Shown one piece after another: positions 1 to 8,338 of a DNA stretch of 64,000 nucleotides. A model generated the notes under the pieces. That model made no database searches and was not told the DNA's origin. It worked only from the letters and a program-made list of their open reading frames with translations. The stretch is from assembly GCF_014077505.1 (NCBI RefSeq), contig NZ_JACGWA010000001.1, positions 806,001-870,000 on the forward strand, read 5' to 3'. How positions within the stretch are numbered: position 1 is the stretch's first letter; every line of letters starts with the position of its first letter. The position numbers and the translations under genes were made by a program. The DNA comes from Colwellia sp. BRX10-3 (GTDB taxonomy: Bacteria > Pseudomonadota > Gammaproteobacteria > Enterobacterales > Alteromonadaceae).

Positions 1-94
1 TTTTGAGGGTAACTACTTCAAGCTTTTGAGCACTTGGTACTCGCTCTTGAAGTCTTACAAGTGACATGTTTGAACCATATGCAAAATACTTCAC
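1..94 (-). CDS. gamma-glutamylcyclotransferase-like protein, 5' part only
   Basis: Partial gene leaving the window at base 1; only the first 31 codons are present. Reading the minus strand from a GTG at 94, the product opens with VKYFAYGSNMSLVRLQERVP. The YFAYGSNM motif is the hallmark start of the gamma-glutamylcyclotransferase (GGCT/AIG2) fold, where it forms the substrate-binding loop. A perfect AGGAGG (minus strand of 99-104) lies four bases before the GTG, which fixes the start. Family members release 5-oxoproline from gamma-glutamyl amino acids; whether this one does cannot be judged without the catalytic Glu further downstream. A 5-oxoprolinase operon sits about 38 kb away, a possible but unproven functional link. 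Confidence 0.8.
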   Translation of the reverse strand, partial: MKYFAYGSNMSLVRLQERVPSAQKLEVVTLK

Positions 95-205
95 TAAACC
101 TCCTGTACAGTTAATGCCAAATTAAAGGGCAACATAGTTGTTTACAATAATACGCAGGAGTAAAGCCAACTGCTTTTGTCTTGCTTTATTACTTGTTGTA
201 CATAT

Positions 206-697
206 TTACACTGAAACTTTACTCACGTTGAACATAACTAGGCTACGTGACAAGAAGATCCCGCTAAATAGACCGTAAAATAAACATATTACAACTAGGA
301 ATATAAACTCATTTACTAGAGGTAAGTCTCTAGCAAAAGCAAAACCCACAAAGTATTTAGTAAAGAAAATAGCCATCATAAATATTAACTGTATTTTACT
401 ACCAGAAATAGTTAACTTTTCTACTTGTTGTGAATAGCTAACGTGTTTTGGATAACCCAATTTAAAACCTAGGACTAAAGCTATGACAAGGCCAAGTAAC
501 CATAGAGCAATAGCGGCAACTGAAAGCCCAAAAACAGAATACACGCCAAAAAATGAAAATATAATCATTGCTACAGGTAAAATAAAGACCGTCTTAACTT
601 TTACAGTGCGCTCTTTTGTTTGGATGAAACCCAAAACTAGTAGAGTAAAAAATACAATAAAAACCCAAACAGGTGTATGACTAATTAACTCTGACAA
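206..697 (-). CDS. small integral membrane protein of unknown function (DUF6622-like)
   Basis: A 163-residue hydrophobic protein with about five predicted membrane segments (near residues 10-25, 35-55, 58-78, 100-122 and 128-150). The opening HTPVWVF and the layout recall a family of small bacterial membrane proteins annotated as DUF6622, but I am only moderately sure of that. The frame opens with a TTG preceded by AGGTCA on the minus strand; no better ATG is visible near the N-terminus. It stands alone between the GGCT-like gene and a 75-residue unknown gene, with no clear operon partner. Function unknown. Confidence 0.6.
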   Translation of the reverse strand: MSELISHTPVWVFIVFFTLLVLGFIQTKERTVKVKTVFILPVAMIIFSFFGVYSVFGLSVAAIALWLLGLVIALVLGFKLGYPKHVSYSQQVEKLTISGSKIQLIFMMAIFFTKYFVGFAFARDLPLVNEFIFLVVICLFYGLFSGIFLSRSLVMFNVSKVSV

Positions 698-813
698 TGA
701 CCTATCCCTTTAGAAATATATAACGCCCACATAACAAGCTAAGTAATGGTTGGCTACAATTGTGTAGTGAAACGTAGCCTACTGGTACGTGTCCTTGTTT
801 ATTTCTTTCTATA

Positions 814-1041
814 TTACGGTTCATACCAAACACTTATTACCAATGTTGACGGGAACCATGAACCACCACTTTGAGATTGAGTCACTTTTTTTACTTCAAC
901 ATTTAGTTTAGAAGCCAGCCAAAGGTTTATCTCTGCTTCCAAACCACTATCTGATGAAGTGTCTGAGTTGGGAAGAAAACCTCTTTTAGTTTTTATGATT
1001 TTCGTGAATATTTTAACTTCCATTATTGCTATATACTCCAT
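814..1041 (-). CDS. small cytosolic protein of unknown function
   Basis: A 75-residue product with no signal peptide or membrane segment. The second half carries LEAEINLWLASK followed by VTQSQSGGSW and a C-terminal VISVWYEP. This arrangement of a short helix and a beta-hairpin resembles a family of small uncharacterised proteins I have seen in many bacteria, which supports a real gene. The start is uncertain: ATG at 1041 has no clear ribosome site, while an in-frame ATG at 1023 has GGAG about 12 bases upstream. No function can be given. Confidence 0.5.
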   Translation of the reverse strand: MEYIAIMEVKIFTKIIKTKRGFLPNSDTSSDSGLEAEINLWLASKLNVEVKKVTQSQSGGSWFPSTLVISVWYEP

Positions 1042-1497
1042 GTTAATTTTGTAATCTAGCCCAATTAATGGACAAAAATTTATTGGCTAAAATGTTGATA
1101 GACTAAAGAGAAAGCGCCAACTGTATTTTGTTCTGTTAAACGACATATAGCCGTATTTACGTATTATTAATAACAAATCTTTGTACCTATTACCACTATC
1201 GACTTAAAAGTATAATATGCATTTCACTTTAGGACGAAATAAGAAAATTTTCTTCATTACCTACATGAGTGGAAGTATCAAAATACTGTCTATAAAACAG
1301 CAATCAAGCATGGTTAATATCACTTTCCAATAAAGCTTAATTGATTCTATGGGGAACTGGTAATTGAGTAATTTAACGGTTGTAATAGAGGTTTTTTATG
1401 AAGTGATTTTGTTATTTTGAAAGCTTGCATGAGACACTTAAAAGAAATGCCTCATTACAAAAATAATAGTACGTTTGGGCTAGCTGAAACTTCTAAG
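1042..1497. other. 456-bp intergenic stretch without a recognisable gene
   Basis: AT-rich spacer between two minus-strand genes. It contains a 38-codon open frame starting ATG at about 1217 with no ribosome binding site, and an AGAGG followed by ATGAAGTGA (a two-codon frame) near 1386. Neither looks like a real gene. I see no hairpin with a T-tract, no tRNA-like fold and no repeat. Confidence 0.5.
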
Positions 1498-1821
1498 CTA
1501 AGCCTCAATCCCCCAACCATCATTAAAACCTTTGAATTTTGTCGCTAGCAACTCAAACTCAGCTTCTTGCGCAACTATGGCTTCATAACTAGGGATCATG
1601 GATACAGTACAATTAACATCCCAAACATTAGGTAATTCGTCGGGCTCTATAGTTACAAGCATATCTGGTGCTTGCTCAGCTAAATGCTCAATCATAGCTT
1701 TTGCTTGAAGCTCTTGTTCAAATAACTGAAAGAACACTACTTGGTGCATTTCGTTTAAGTTAATGCCTGCAGCTTGCATTTCAGCTAAAACTTGGCCGGT
1801 TTCGTCGTCGGGAAAAGTCAT
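1498..1821 (-). CDS. RraB-like protein (ribonuclease E regulator family)
   Basis: A 107-residue acidic protein. It has the RraB (PF06877) pattern: N-terminal helix with EMQAAGINLNE, a central beta strand after HQVVFFQLFEQ, and the family's characteristic C-terminal DGWG preceded by a helix (FKGFNDGWG), comparable with the YDGWG of E. coli RraB. RraB of E. coli binds RNase E and changes its cleavage specificity. This copy is shorter than E. coli RraB because it lacks the long acidic C-terminal tail, so RNase E binding is an inference. The gene stands alone; its start lacks a strong ribosome site. Confidence 0.7.
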   Translation of the reverse strand: MTFPDDETGQVLAEMQAAGINLNEMHQVVFFQLFEQELQAKAMIEHLAEQAPDMLVTIEPDELPNVWDVNCTVSMIPSYEAIVAQEAEFELLATKFKGFNDGWGIEA

Positions 1822-2007
1822 ATTACATACTATTTATTAAAAACAATGCCTTATTATATACCCAAAGTCCTAAAATATGCTCGTTTGCTGACAATTATAA
1901 AAGCTATTTTACTAAGGTAATTGTTTTTAGGGTTTGCCATACTCCAATAGGAAGAAATAGCATCACAAAAATAGCCTATAAAGCGCTTGGTAAGTTAGCT
2001 AATACAG

Positions 2008-2484
2008 TTAATCAGCTCTACTTACTAAACTGCAAATATTTTGCTGGCAAGCCAGTTGGCTATTCGGGGTTACTATTGGGCAGTTATCCATTGTGATGGT
2101 GTTAGTGGCTATTTTTTTAAGTTGCGATGCACCTATAACATTGCTGGCTAGCTTACAGTTAATATTTTTAAATTTAACGGTCACCACCTGACATTGCGTT
2201 AAAGTTACGCAAGTTAAGTTGTTTATTAAGGTCATTTCAAACGTTTGCATTATTTCCGCATTCGTTTGCTTTGGCGCTGCATCGGCAGCTGCCTCTGCCT
2301 TAGAGTAGCCACTAAGGTTTTGACGTTGATGAGTTTTTTTCTGACTTAACTGGGTTTGTTGCGCCAATTGATCTTTCAGTACTGCGGTGGATTTTTCATT
2401 TTCTGACAGTAAATAACCTAAACCTAGTAAAATCACCATAAAACAGATCATCGCAAAAAGCGTAATAGCTAGCCACTTCGCCAT
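2008..2484 (-). CDS. membrane-anchored periplasmic protein of unknown function
   Basis: A 158-residue protein with one N-terminal membrane segment (about residues 5-27), a polar, Gln-rich, probably helical stretch (30-65), and a C-terminal domain with six cysteines (around positions 92, 98, 110, 134, 145 and 150) that could form disulfides outside the cytoplasm. Its ATG overlaps the stop codon of the upstream lipoprotein gene (TAATG), so the two are translationally coupled and probably work together. I do not recognise the family. Confidence 0.65.
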   Translation of the reverse strand: MAKWLAITLFAMICFMVILLGLGYLLSENEKSTAVLKDQLAQQTQLSQKKTHQRQNLSGYSKAEAAADAAPKQTNAEIMQTFEMTLINNLTCVTLTQCQVVTVKFKNINCKLASNVIGASQLKKIATNTITMDNCPIVTPNSQLACQQNICSLVSRAD

Positions 2485-3077
2485 TATGCAAACTCCCCTT
2501 TAAAGTTAAGAATTTGGCTAATATTTTTACCACGAGGATAATCACGCAACATGGTATCGATAGCGTTACTAATTTTTTCCTGTAATTCACGACTGTTGTC
2601 TTGCTCTTTAAAGCCTAATGGATAAATACTGCGCCAGACCGAACGCTGACTTTTTGGGTCAATAATATCGAGAACCAAACTGCCGGGGCGGAGTTTTTTT
2701 TCTAATTCTACGCGCGAGTTTTTGCCTGCATTTAAACAATAGCCACAATATTTTACTTGCTGATTATATTTGTTAAGTTCAGCAAAATTATGGTTAAGCA
2801 CGTGGTATGCAATAACAATGTCAGCATTTTCTAAAATTTTATAGCGAAAGCCATTTTCATCAAAACCCTGTTCAATAGCAAGTTCAATGGTGTTGCGGGT
2901 AGTATCTTTAAGGTTTTGTAAATCACCAAAGGCCGAGTTGCGGCCATAAGTGCTATAGCTTTCAACAGTGGAAAAATCAAAGCCATCACGAAAAGCCGTG
3001 GTAGCACTGTTTATAGATGAACAAGAAACAAGGCTGATTATTAATACTAAGCAGCTAAGTGATCTACTATTTATCAT
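2484..3077 (-). CDS. DUF4136-like lipoprotein
   Basis: A 197-residue protein starting with a lipoprotein signal: hydrophobic LSCLVLIISLVS followed by the lipobox Cys at residue 19 (VSCSS). The following region, with FDFSTVESYSTYG, IELAIEQGFDENGFRY and DIVIAYHVL, matches the pattern of DUF4136 lipoproteins (a conserved YxTYxW-like strand, then a helix that ends in KGF, then DxxVxYxxx). The C-terminal part, VLDIIDPKSQRSVWR, fits the same family's final strands. Function of DUF4136 is unknown; members are envelope lipoproteins. First gene of a two-gene unit with the downstream membrane-anchored protein, joined by a TAATG overlap. Confidence 0.75.
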   Translation of the reverse strand: MINSRSLSCLVLIISLVSCSSINSATTAFRDGFDFSTVESYSTYGRNSAFGDLQNLKDTTRNTIELAIEQGFDENGFRYKILENADIVIAYHVLNHNFAELNKYNQQVKYCGYCLNAGKNSRVELEKKLRPGSLVLDIIDPKSQRSVWRSIYPLGFKEQDNSRELQEKISNAIDTMLRDYPRGKNISQILNFKGEFA

Positions 3078-3205
3078 GGTGGCTCAAACAAGAAATAATG
3101 ACACTAGATTACCTAGCTAGTTGTAAATTACAACTTTACTTAAACTTAAAAAAGTCGTGTAATGGTCATTAGAGTAAACAACTATCGATACATAAGTGAG
3201 TCCAT

Positions 3206-3634
3206 ATGTTTGCAGTACACGGTGACTGGCAAATTTTAGTAAAAGATAATTATGTATTGCAATGGTTTAGTGGCTGCTGGAATGAAGAGGCGGCTATTCA
3301 ATACAGCAAAGAATTTCAAGATAAAACCCAACATTTAAAAGGCACACAGTGGGCTATTGTTTCTTTTTTTGATAATTGGGAGTTAGGTGTTCCGGATATA
3401 GAGTCACATCTCATTGCGCATTGTCAGCGCTTTAAAGACAATGGCTGCATCAAAGACTGTCACATTTATAGTCCCTCGGCATTGAAAAGTATCCAACTTG
3501 AAAATATTGTCCCGAAAAGCGAAGTTAATTATGAACGACGAGTCTTTGCCGAAACAGCAGATGCTATTGCGTGGATGGAATCTTGCCAATTTAAGATTGA
3601 TACTAGCGAATTTTTAAATAGTTTACCTATTTAA
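3206..3634 (+). CDS. STAS/SpoIIAA-like small protein
   Basis: A 142-residue soluble protein. The succession of strands and helices (HGDWQILVKDNYVLQWFSGCW, then a helix EEAAIQYSKEF, then WAIVSFFDNWELG, and near the end ETADAIAWME) resembles the STAS-like or SpoIIAA-like single-domain proteins found in many marine gammaproteobacteria. It shares this layout with the 131-residue product of 9258-9653, so the two may be distant paralogues. GTGAG lies seven bases before the ATG. The last codons and stop lie inside a perfect palindrome. No partner gene is adjacent; function unknown. Confidence 0.65.
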   Translation: MFAVHGDWQILVKDNYVLQWFSGCWNEEAAIQYSKEFQDKTQHLKGTQWAIVSFFDNWELGVPDIESHLIAHCQRFKDNGCIKDCHIYSPSALKSIQLENIVPKSEVNYERRVFAETADAIAWMESCQFKIDTSEFLNSLPI

Positions 3635-3648
3635 ATAGGTAAACTATT
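3617..3648. repeat. 32-bp perfect palindrome centred on a stop codon
   Basis: The 16 bases 3617-3632 (AATAGTTTACCTATTT) are the exact reverse complement of 3633-3648, with no spacer. The TAA stop of the upstream gene is bases 3632-3634, at the dyad centre. As RNA this could fold into a hairpin at the end of the message, but no T-tract follows, so it is not a standard terminator. It could also be a protein-binding site or a message-end stabiliser. Confidence 0.85.
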
Positions 3649-3686
3649 ATAACTGAAGGCTAAGTAAACTGATTTAAGCTGCTGAT

Positions 3687-3720
3687 AAAAAAACCAGTCT
3701 CGTTGACTGGCTTTTATTTA
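3687..3720. terminator. bidirectional rho-independent terminator
   Basis: Stem CCAGTC (3694-3699) pairs with GACTGG (3705-3710) around a five-base loop. A seven-A run precedes it and CTTTTATTT follows, so it can stop both the plus-strand STAS-like gene and the minus-strand tyrS. The minus-strand reading, with its unbroken T-run, is the stronger. Confidence 0.8.
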
Positions 3721-3749
3721 AAAGTAAATTTTATAGGGTCTTACCGTAA

Positions 3750-4949
3750 TTAACTTACAGTAACCTTAGCAAATTTACGTTTACCCACTTGATATATTGC
3801 CGTTGAACCAGCGCTGATCACTAGCTTATTATCGACAACTTTCTCACCTTCAATTTTAGCCGCACCTTGCTTTATCATCCGCATAGCTTCCGAGGTGCTT
3901 GCGACTAAACCGGCTTCTTTTAATAAGTTAGCTATGGCAATTTCACCATTTTCACTCACTACATCAATTTCTGCTATATCGTCAGGCACAGCACCTTTTT
4001 GAAAACGGTTAATAAATTCTTGATGAGCTGCTTCAGCTGCTGCATGGTCATGAAAGCGTTCAATTAACTCTTTTGCTAAGTCAATTTTCACATCACGCGG
4101 GTTAGAGCCTGCGGCAATTTGTTCTTTATAACCATTAATAACGTTTATCGGCTTAAAACTTAACAGCTCATAGTAGCGCCACATTAAATCATCAGATATC
4201 GACATGATTTTACCAAACATATCGTTCGGCGCATCAGTAATACCAATGTAGTTGTTGAGTGACTTAGACATTTTTTGCACGCCATCTAAGCCTTCTAGCA
4301 AAGGCATCATAAGCACGGTTTGCGGACGTTGCCCTTCAGATTTTTGCAGTTCACGACCCATCAATAAATTAAATTTTTGGTCGGTGCCGCCCAATTCAAC
4401 ATCCGCTTCTAAAGCAACAGAATCCCAGCCTTGCACTAACGGATACATAAATTCATGAATGGCAATGGCTTGGCCGCCGTTGTAGCGTTTTTTAAAGTCA
4501 TCTCGTTCCATCATACGTGCAACGGTTTGGCGTGAAGCAAGCTTTAGCATACCTGCAGCGCCCAGTTTATCCATCCACGTAGAGTTAAAAGCAACCGTAG
4601 TTTTAGCGGGATCGAGAATTTTAAACACTTGTTCTTTATAAGTTTCAGCGTTTGCTAAAACATCTTCTTTAGTTAGTGCTTTACGGGTGACATTTTTACC
4701 CGTTGGGTCACCGATCATGCCGGTAAAGTCACCAATTAAGAAAATAACTTCATGACCTAATTGCTGAAACTGACGTAACTTGTTTATCAATACGGTATGA
4801 CCAAAATGTAAATCTGGTGCTGTTGGATCAAAACCCGCTTTAATTTTTAGCGGTTTTCCTTTTTTCAACTTTTCCAACAATTCATCTTCTAACAGAATTT
4901 CTTCCGCACCGCGTTTTATCTCTTCAAACGCTTGGCTTACATCTGACAT
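3750..4949 (-). CDS. tyrS: tyrosyl-tRNA synthetase
   Basis: Charges tRNA-Tyr with tyrosine in the cytoplasm. The 399-residue protein is a class I synthetase: the HIGH signature is HFGH at residues 48-51, the KMSKS loop is at 226-230, and an S4 RNA-binding domain forms the C-terminus (from about 335, with [13 protein letters not shown]). It is of the TyrZ-type (type 2) rather than the E. coli TyrS type, judged by the overall sequence. I chose ATG at 4949 because TTGGAGCC lies just before it and family members start with a short helix like [13 protein letters not shown]; a longer frame opens at 4979 but lacks a ribosome site. Divergent from the M23 peptidase-anmK operon, a common arrangement in gammaproteobacteria. 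Confidence 0.95.
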   Translation of the reverse strand: MSDVSQAFEEIKRGAEEILLEDELLEKLKKGKPLKIKAGFDPTAPDLHFGHTVLINKLRQFQQLGHEVIFLIGDFTGMIGDPTGKNVTRKALTKEDVLANAETYKEQVFKILDPAKTTVAFNSTWMDKLGAAGMLKLASRQTVARMMERDDFKKRYNGGQAIAIHEFMYPLVQGWDSVALEADVELGGTDQKFNLLMGRELQKSEGQRPQTVLMMPLLEGLDGVQKMSKSLNNYIGITDAPNDMFGKIMSISDDLMWRYYELLSFKPINVINGYKEQIAAGSNPRDVKIDLAKELIERFHDHAAAEAAHQEFINRFQKGAVPDDIAEIDVVSENGEIAIANLLKEAGLVASTSEAMRMIKQGAAKIEGEKVVDNKLVISAGSTAIYQVGKRKFAKVTVS

Positions 4950-5139
4950 TACTAGGCTCCAACAAGAGGTATAGACCAAACGGATTAATCAATGAGTTTG
5001 GTTGATATTTATAATTTATTGTCGAATTCTACTGTAATTTTAACTGCGGTGAAAACCCTATCATTGTTTAGGGCGATATTATTTTGTTATAGTAGACGAC
5101 AGTTTTCGTATTAAAATTTCATTTATAGGTCTTAGCTTT

Positions 5140-6546
5140 TTGAAAAATATAAAAAATTTATATTTTGCCTTACCAAAACAGCATAAAATAATTATTACTT
5201 CATGCGTTGTTGTAGTGTTATTTTTATTAATAGTGCCGTTAGAAAGTAGTAAGCAAGTAACGTCAAGTAGTAATGGCGAATTTAAAGCGGGTCAGCGCTA
5301 TCAAGTCGTTATGCCAGAGCAAGCAAATAACCTTGATAAGCTGACTAATATTGAATTACCTGTTCAACCAATCGAAGCCGTAAATATTATTCAAGAGCCA
5401 ATACGGGTTCTGCCCAGTAATATTGAAGAAGACGCTGCCCAATTAGACTGGCAATCAGTCGAAGTAAAAAGTGGCGACTCGTTGGCAAAAATATTTAAAC
5501 GCAATGGCTTAAATGCCACTACAACCCATAAAGTGATCACCGCAGAAGGTGATGACAGTGAGTTACTGAAGAAACTCAGTGTCGGCGACATTATGCGTAT
5601 CGGTAAAGACAATGAAGGTAACTTAGTTTCACTTGAGTATCCGCTTTCAAAGTATGAAACTTTATTCGTCAATTTACAGAATCAGCAATATCACGCCTAC
5701 AAAGAAAGCAAAAGCGTTGAGATTCGTGAAGCTATTGCTCGAGGCACGATTAAAGCTAATTTTTGGAATGCTGCGTCTTCAGCAGGTTTAAATGATGGTC
5801 AGATTATCAGCTTAGCGAATGTATTTGGCTGGGACATTGATTTTGCTATGGATATTCGTGAGGGTGACAGCTTTAATGTAATCTATGAAAACCAATATGT
5901 TGAAGGCGACTTTATCGGCACGGGCAAAATATTGGCGGCAGAATTTATCAACCAAGGCGAATCTTTTCAAGCCATTCGTTTTACCGACGATGAGTACTAT
6001 TCACCCGATGGCCGAAGTATGCGCAAAGCGTTTTTGCGAGCGCCAGTAAGTTTTCGTTATATTAGCTCTAACTTTAAGCGCAACCGCTTTCACCCGATTC
6101 AAAAGCGTTGGAAATCACATAACGGCACAGACTACAGTGCTAAAAAAGGTACGCCGGTAGTAGCCGCAGGTAATGGTAGGGTTACCGATTCAACCTACAA
6201 TAAATACAACGGTAATTATGTTTTTATTCAACACGGTAATGGCATTGTTACCAAGTATTTACACTTCTCTAAACGAGCGGTTAAAAAAGGTGAACGGGTA
6301 AAACAAGGTCAAGTTATAGGCTACGTAGGCTCAACAGGAATGTCGCAAGCGCCGCATTTACATTATGAGTTTTTACTTAACGGTGTGCATCGCAATCCTA
6401 GAACGGTGAAATTGCCTGACGCTAAACCTATTAGTCAGAAATATAGACCAGCATTTGATGTAATATCGAAACAACGTATTGCAGAATTATCTAGTTCGCG
6501 CCATATGATGGTCACCATGCAATCAAGCACAGGTAACACAAAATAA
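5140..6546 (+). CDS. mepM: M23 peptidoglycan DD-endopeptidase with OapA/LysM-like domain (MepM type)
   Basis: Probable periplasmic zinc endopeptidase that cuts peptide cross-links in peptidoglycan to allow wall growth. The 468-residue protein has an N-terminal membrane anchor (about 17-35), an OapA/LysM-like wall-binding domain (about 100-180, VKSGDSLAKIFKRNGL), and a C-terminal M23 domain. Zinc ligands are visible in HNGTD (about 327-331) and HLHYE (about 406-410). The architecture and length match E. coli MepM, but members of this family also include OapA-type paralogues, so the symbol is by similarity. Translation appears to begin at a TTG with AGGT nine bases upstream; no ATG fits. anmK follows after one base, linking wall cutting with anhydromuropeptide recycling. 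Confidence 0.85.
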   Translation: MKNIKNLYFALPKQHKIIITSCVVVVLFLLIVPLESSKQVTSSSNGEFKAGQRYQVVMPEQANNLDKLTNIELPVQPIEAVNIIQEPIRVLPSNIEEDAAQLDWQSVEVKSGDSLAKIFKRNGLNATTTHKVITAEGDDSELLKKLSVGDIMRIGKDNEGNLVSLEYPLSKYETLFVNLQNQQYHAYKESKSVEIREAIARGTIKANFWNAASSAGLNDGQIISLANVFGWDIDFAMDIREGDSFNVIYENQYVEGDFIGTGKILAAEFINQGESFQAIRFTDDEYYSPDGRSMRKAFLRAPVSFRYISSNFKRNRFHPIQKRWKSHNGTDYSAKKGTPVVAAGNGRVTDSTYNKYNGNYVFIQHGNGIVTKYLHFSKRAVKKGERVKQGQVIGYVGSTGMSQAPHLHYEFLLNGVHRNPRTVKLPDAKPISQKYRPAFDVISKQRIAELSSSRHMMVTMQSSTGNTK

Positions 6547-6547
6547 T

Positions 6548-7684
6548 ATGAGTAATAAATTGCGTTATATTGGCTTAATGTCAGGTACTAGCGCCGACGG
6601 TATTGATCTTGCGCTGGTCGAATTTGATGATCAGCCGGAACTAGCTAACGGAGCCAATTTACTCGCCAGTTATTATCAAGCTTACGATAACGCCACTCAA
6701 CAAAAAATAATGAGCTTATACAACACTAGCGCCAATGAAATAGACCGTGCTGGCAGCCTAGATATCGAGTTAGCGCAACAATTTTCTCAAGCGATTATAA
6801 AATTTTTACAGCAAGAAAATTTATCTGCCGCGGATATCAAGGCCATTGGTTGTCATGGGCAAACTATTCGACATCGCCCAGTTAAAAACCAACAAATATC
6901 AACGCCTTTTACCTTGCAAATAGGCTGTTTACAAACCTTAGCATTATTAACCGATATTCGTGTGGTGGGTGACTTTAGAACGAAAGACATTGCCTTAGGC
7001 GGCCAAGGCGCGCCATTAGTGCCTGCTTTTCATCAAGCTATTTTTGGCTCAACGGAGAAAGATGTTTTTGTAGTTAATATTGGCGGCATTGCTAACATCA
7101 CCTTTTTGCCCTCAAATACACCACATAAAACCACAGGTTTTGACACCGGTCCAGGCAACGCTTTGATGGATTATTGGTTTGCTCAGCATCAATCAGGGCG
7201 ATATGATACAAAAGGCCAATGGGCCAATTCAGGTAACATTTGCCATAATTTACTTCAGGCAATGTTAAGCGACCCTTACTTTGCTCAACCCGCCCCTAAA
7301 AGCACCGGCCGTGAGTATTTTAATGCCCTATGGTTGGCAAAATTCATAGAAAAAAGCACCTTAAAGCCTGCCGATATTCAAGCAACATTAACCGCATTAA
7401 CTGCTGAAACAATTGCACAAGAAATCAATCAACTAAGTACGAAGTCTGACGTATATATTTGTGGTGGCGGCATAGAAAACAACTATTTAGTTTCACTATT
7501 AAATCAAAAGCTTACCGGGCATTCAATAGTGAATACTCATACAAAAAATATAAATAGTGATTCATTAGAAGCCATGGCATTCGCCTGGTTAGCCTTGGCA
7601 TTTGATAAAAATATTTTCGGCAACATTCCAGCGGTAACAGGGGCTAGCAAGCCGGCTGTTTTAGGTATTAGTGCCAAACCTTAA
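6548..7684 (+). CDS. anmK: anhydro-N-acetylmuramic acid kinase
   Basis: Phosphorylates and opens 1,6-anhydro-MurNAc to MurNAc-6-phosphate with ATP during cell-wall recycling in the cytosol. The 378-residue protein shows the family's N-terminal phosphate motif GTSADGID (13-20), the CHGQTIRH segment near 98, FDTGPGNALMDYW around 198, and CGGGIENNYL near the C-terminus. Length is normal for AnmK. The ATG is one base after the stop of the M23 peptidase gene, so the pair is one operon, which suits a shared role in peptidoglycan turnover. A spacer of about 170 bp with no hairpin of note follows. Confidence 0.95.
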   Translation: MSNKLRYIGLMSGTSADGIDLALVEFDDQPELANGANLLASYYQAYDNATQQKIMSLYNTSANEIDRAGSLDIELAQQFSQAIIKFLQQENLSAADIKAIGCHGQTIRHRPVKNQQISTPFTLQIGCLQTLALLTDIRVVGDFRTKDIALGGQGAPLVPAFHQAIFGSTEKDVFVVNIGGIANITFLPSNTPHKTTGFDTGPGNALMDYWFAQHQSGRYDTKGQWANSGNICHNLLQAMLSDPYFAQPAPKSTGREYFNALWLAKFIEKSTLKPADIQATLTALTAETIAQEINQLSTKSDVYICGGGIENNYLVSLLNQKLTGHSIVNTHTKNINSDSLEAMAFAWLALAFDKNIFGNIPAVTGASKPAVLGISAKP

Positions 7685-7855
7685 AAATGACTAGATCTGA
7701 ATAATTTTCTCTTTATAATAAAGCGTTCCCGTCGAAAAAAAGCACGTTAGCTGCAGAATATTTGAACTATTATCAAAATAGATATTCTAAGTAATAACAT
7801 AGTTTGCTTAATCGAAAGCACGGTTCGATGTTCGACAACAAACGAGGAGGAAACG

Positions 7856-8047
7856 ATGGAATTTAACGACATACATATTGGTATGAAATGCGGCAGTAAA
7901 AAAGGTAGCGGCACTGTTACTTGGATCGATGGTTCAACCCGCACTATTTACATGGCAAATACCGATAGTAACAACAGTTTTGAAGTCGGCTTTGAAGAGA
8001 TTATTGAAGATCCTCAAGCGCACAATAAAGAAGATACCTACTACTAA
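7856..8047 (+). CDS. 63-residue conserved-looking protein of unknown function
   Basis: Small acidic soluble protein. It begins MEFNDIHIGMKCG, then KKGSGTVTWIDGSTRTIYM, which reads like a small SH3-like or KOW-like beta barrel, and ends in a polar acidic tail. I do not recognise a named family. It is very likely real: a near-perfect GAGGAGG lies six bases upstream of the ATG and a strong terminator follows the stop, so it is a separate, probably well-translated single-gene unit. No function is proposed. Confidence 0.7.
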   Translation: MEFNDIHIGMKCGSKKGSGTVTWIDGSTRTIYMANTDSNNSFEVGFEEIIEDPQAHNKEDTYY

Positions 8048-8075
8048 GTAAGTTTTTATATTCGACTCGCCTAGT

Positions 8076-8107
8076 AAAAAAAAGCTCCTACAGGAGCTTT
8101 TTTTATT
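8076..8107 (+). terminator. rho-independent terminator
   Basis: AAAGCTCC (from 8081) pairs with GGAGCTTT (to 8100) around a four-base loop and runs into a stretch of seven Ts. It follows the 63-residue gene by about 30 bases. Confidence 0.85.
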
Positions 8108-8338
8108 GCCAACGTTTTATTTCTAACCGCATTACCCTGCTATAGTTATCTCTGAAGTATCGTTTATAAGTGATCCATAAATTGAAGCTGTCTGTATACA
8201 TACTACATAGATACTTAATTACGCACTGATAACAAACCGTTAATTTAACGACAGAACCCCAAAATGCATAGCGAACTGCACAGATATTTAAAAAGTGACT
8301 AGTAATAAATTACGATTTGATTCAAACAAGGAGCAATA

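Noticed and set aside
1217-1333. 38-codon open frame in the first long spacer
   Set aside because: No ribosome site, no homology that I recognise, and length expected by chance in AT-rich DNA.
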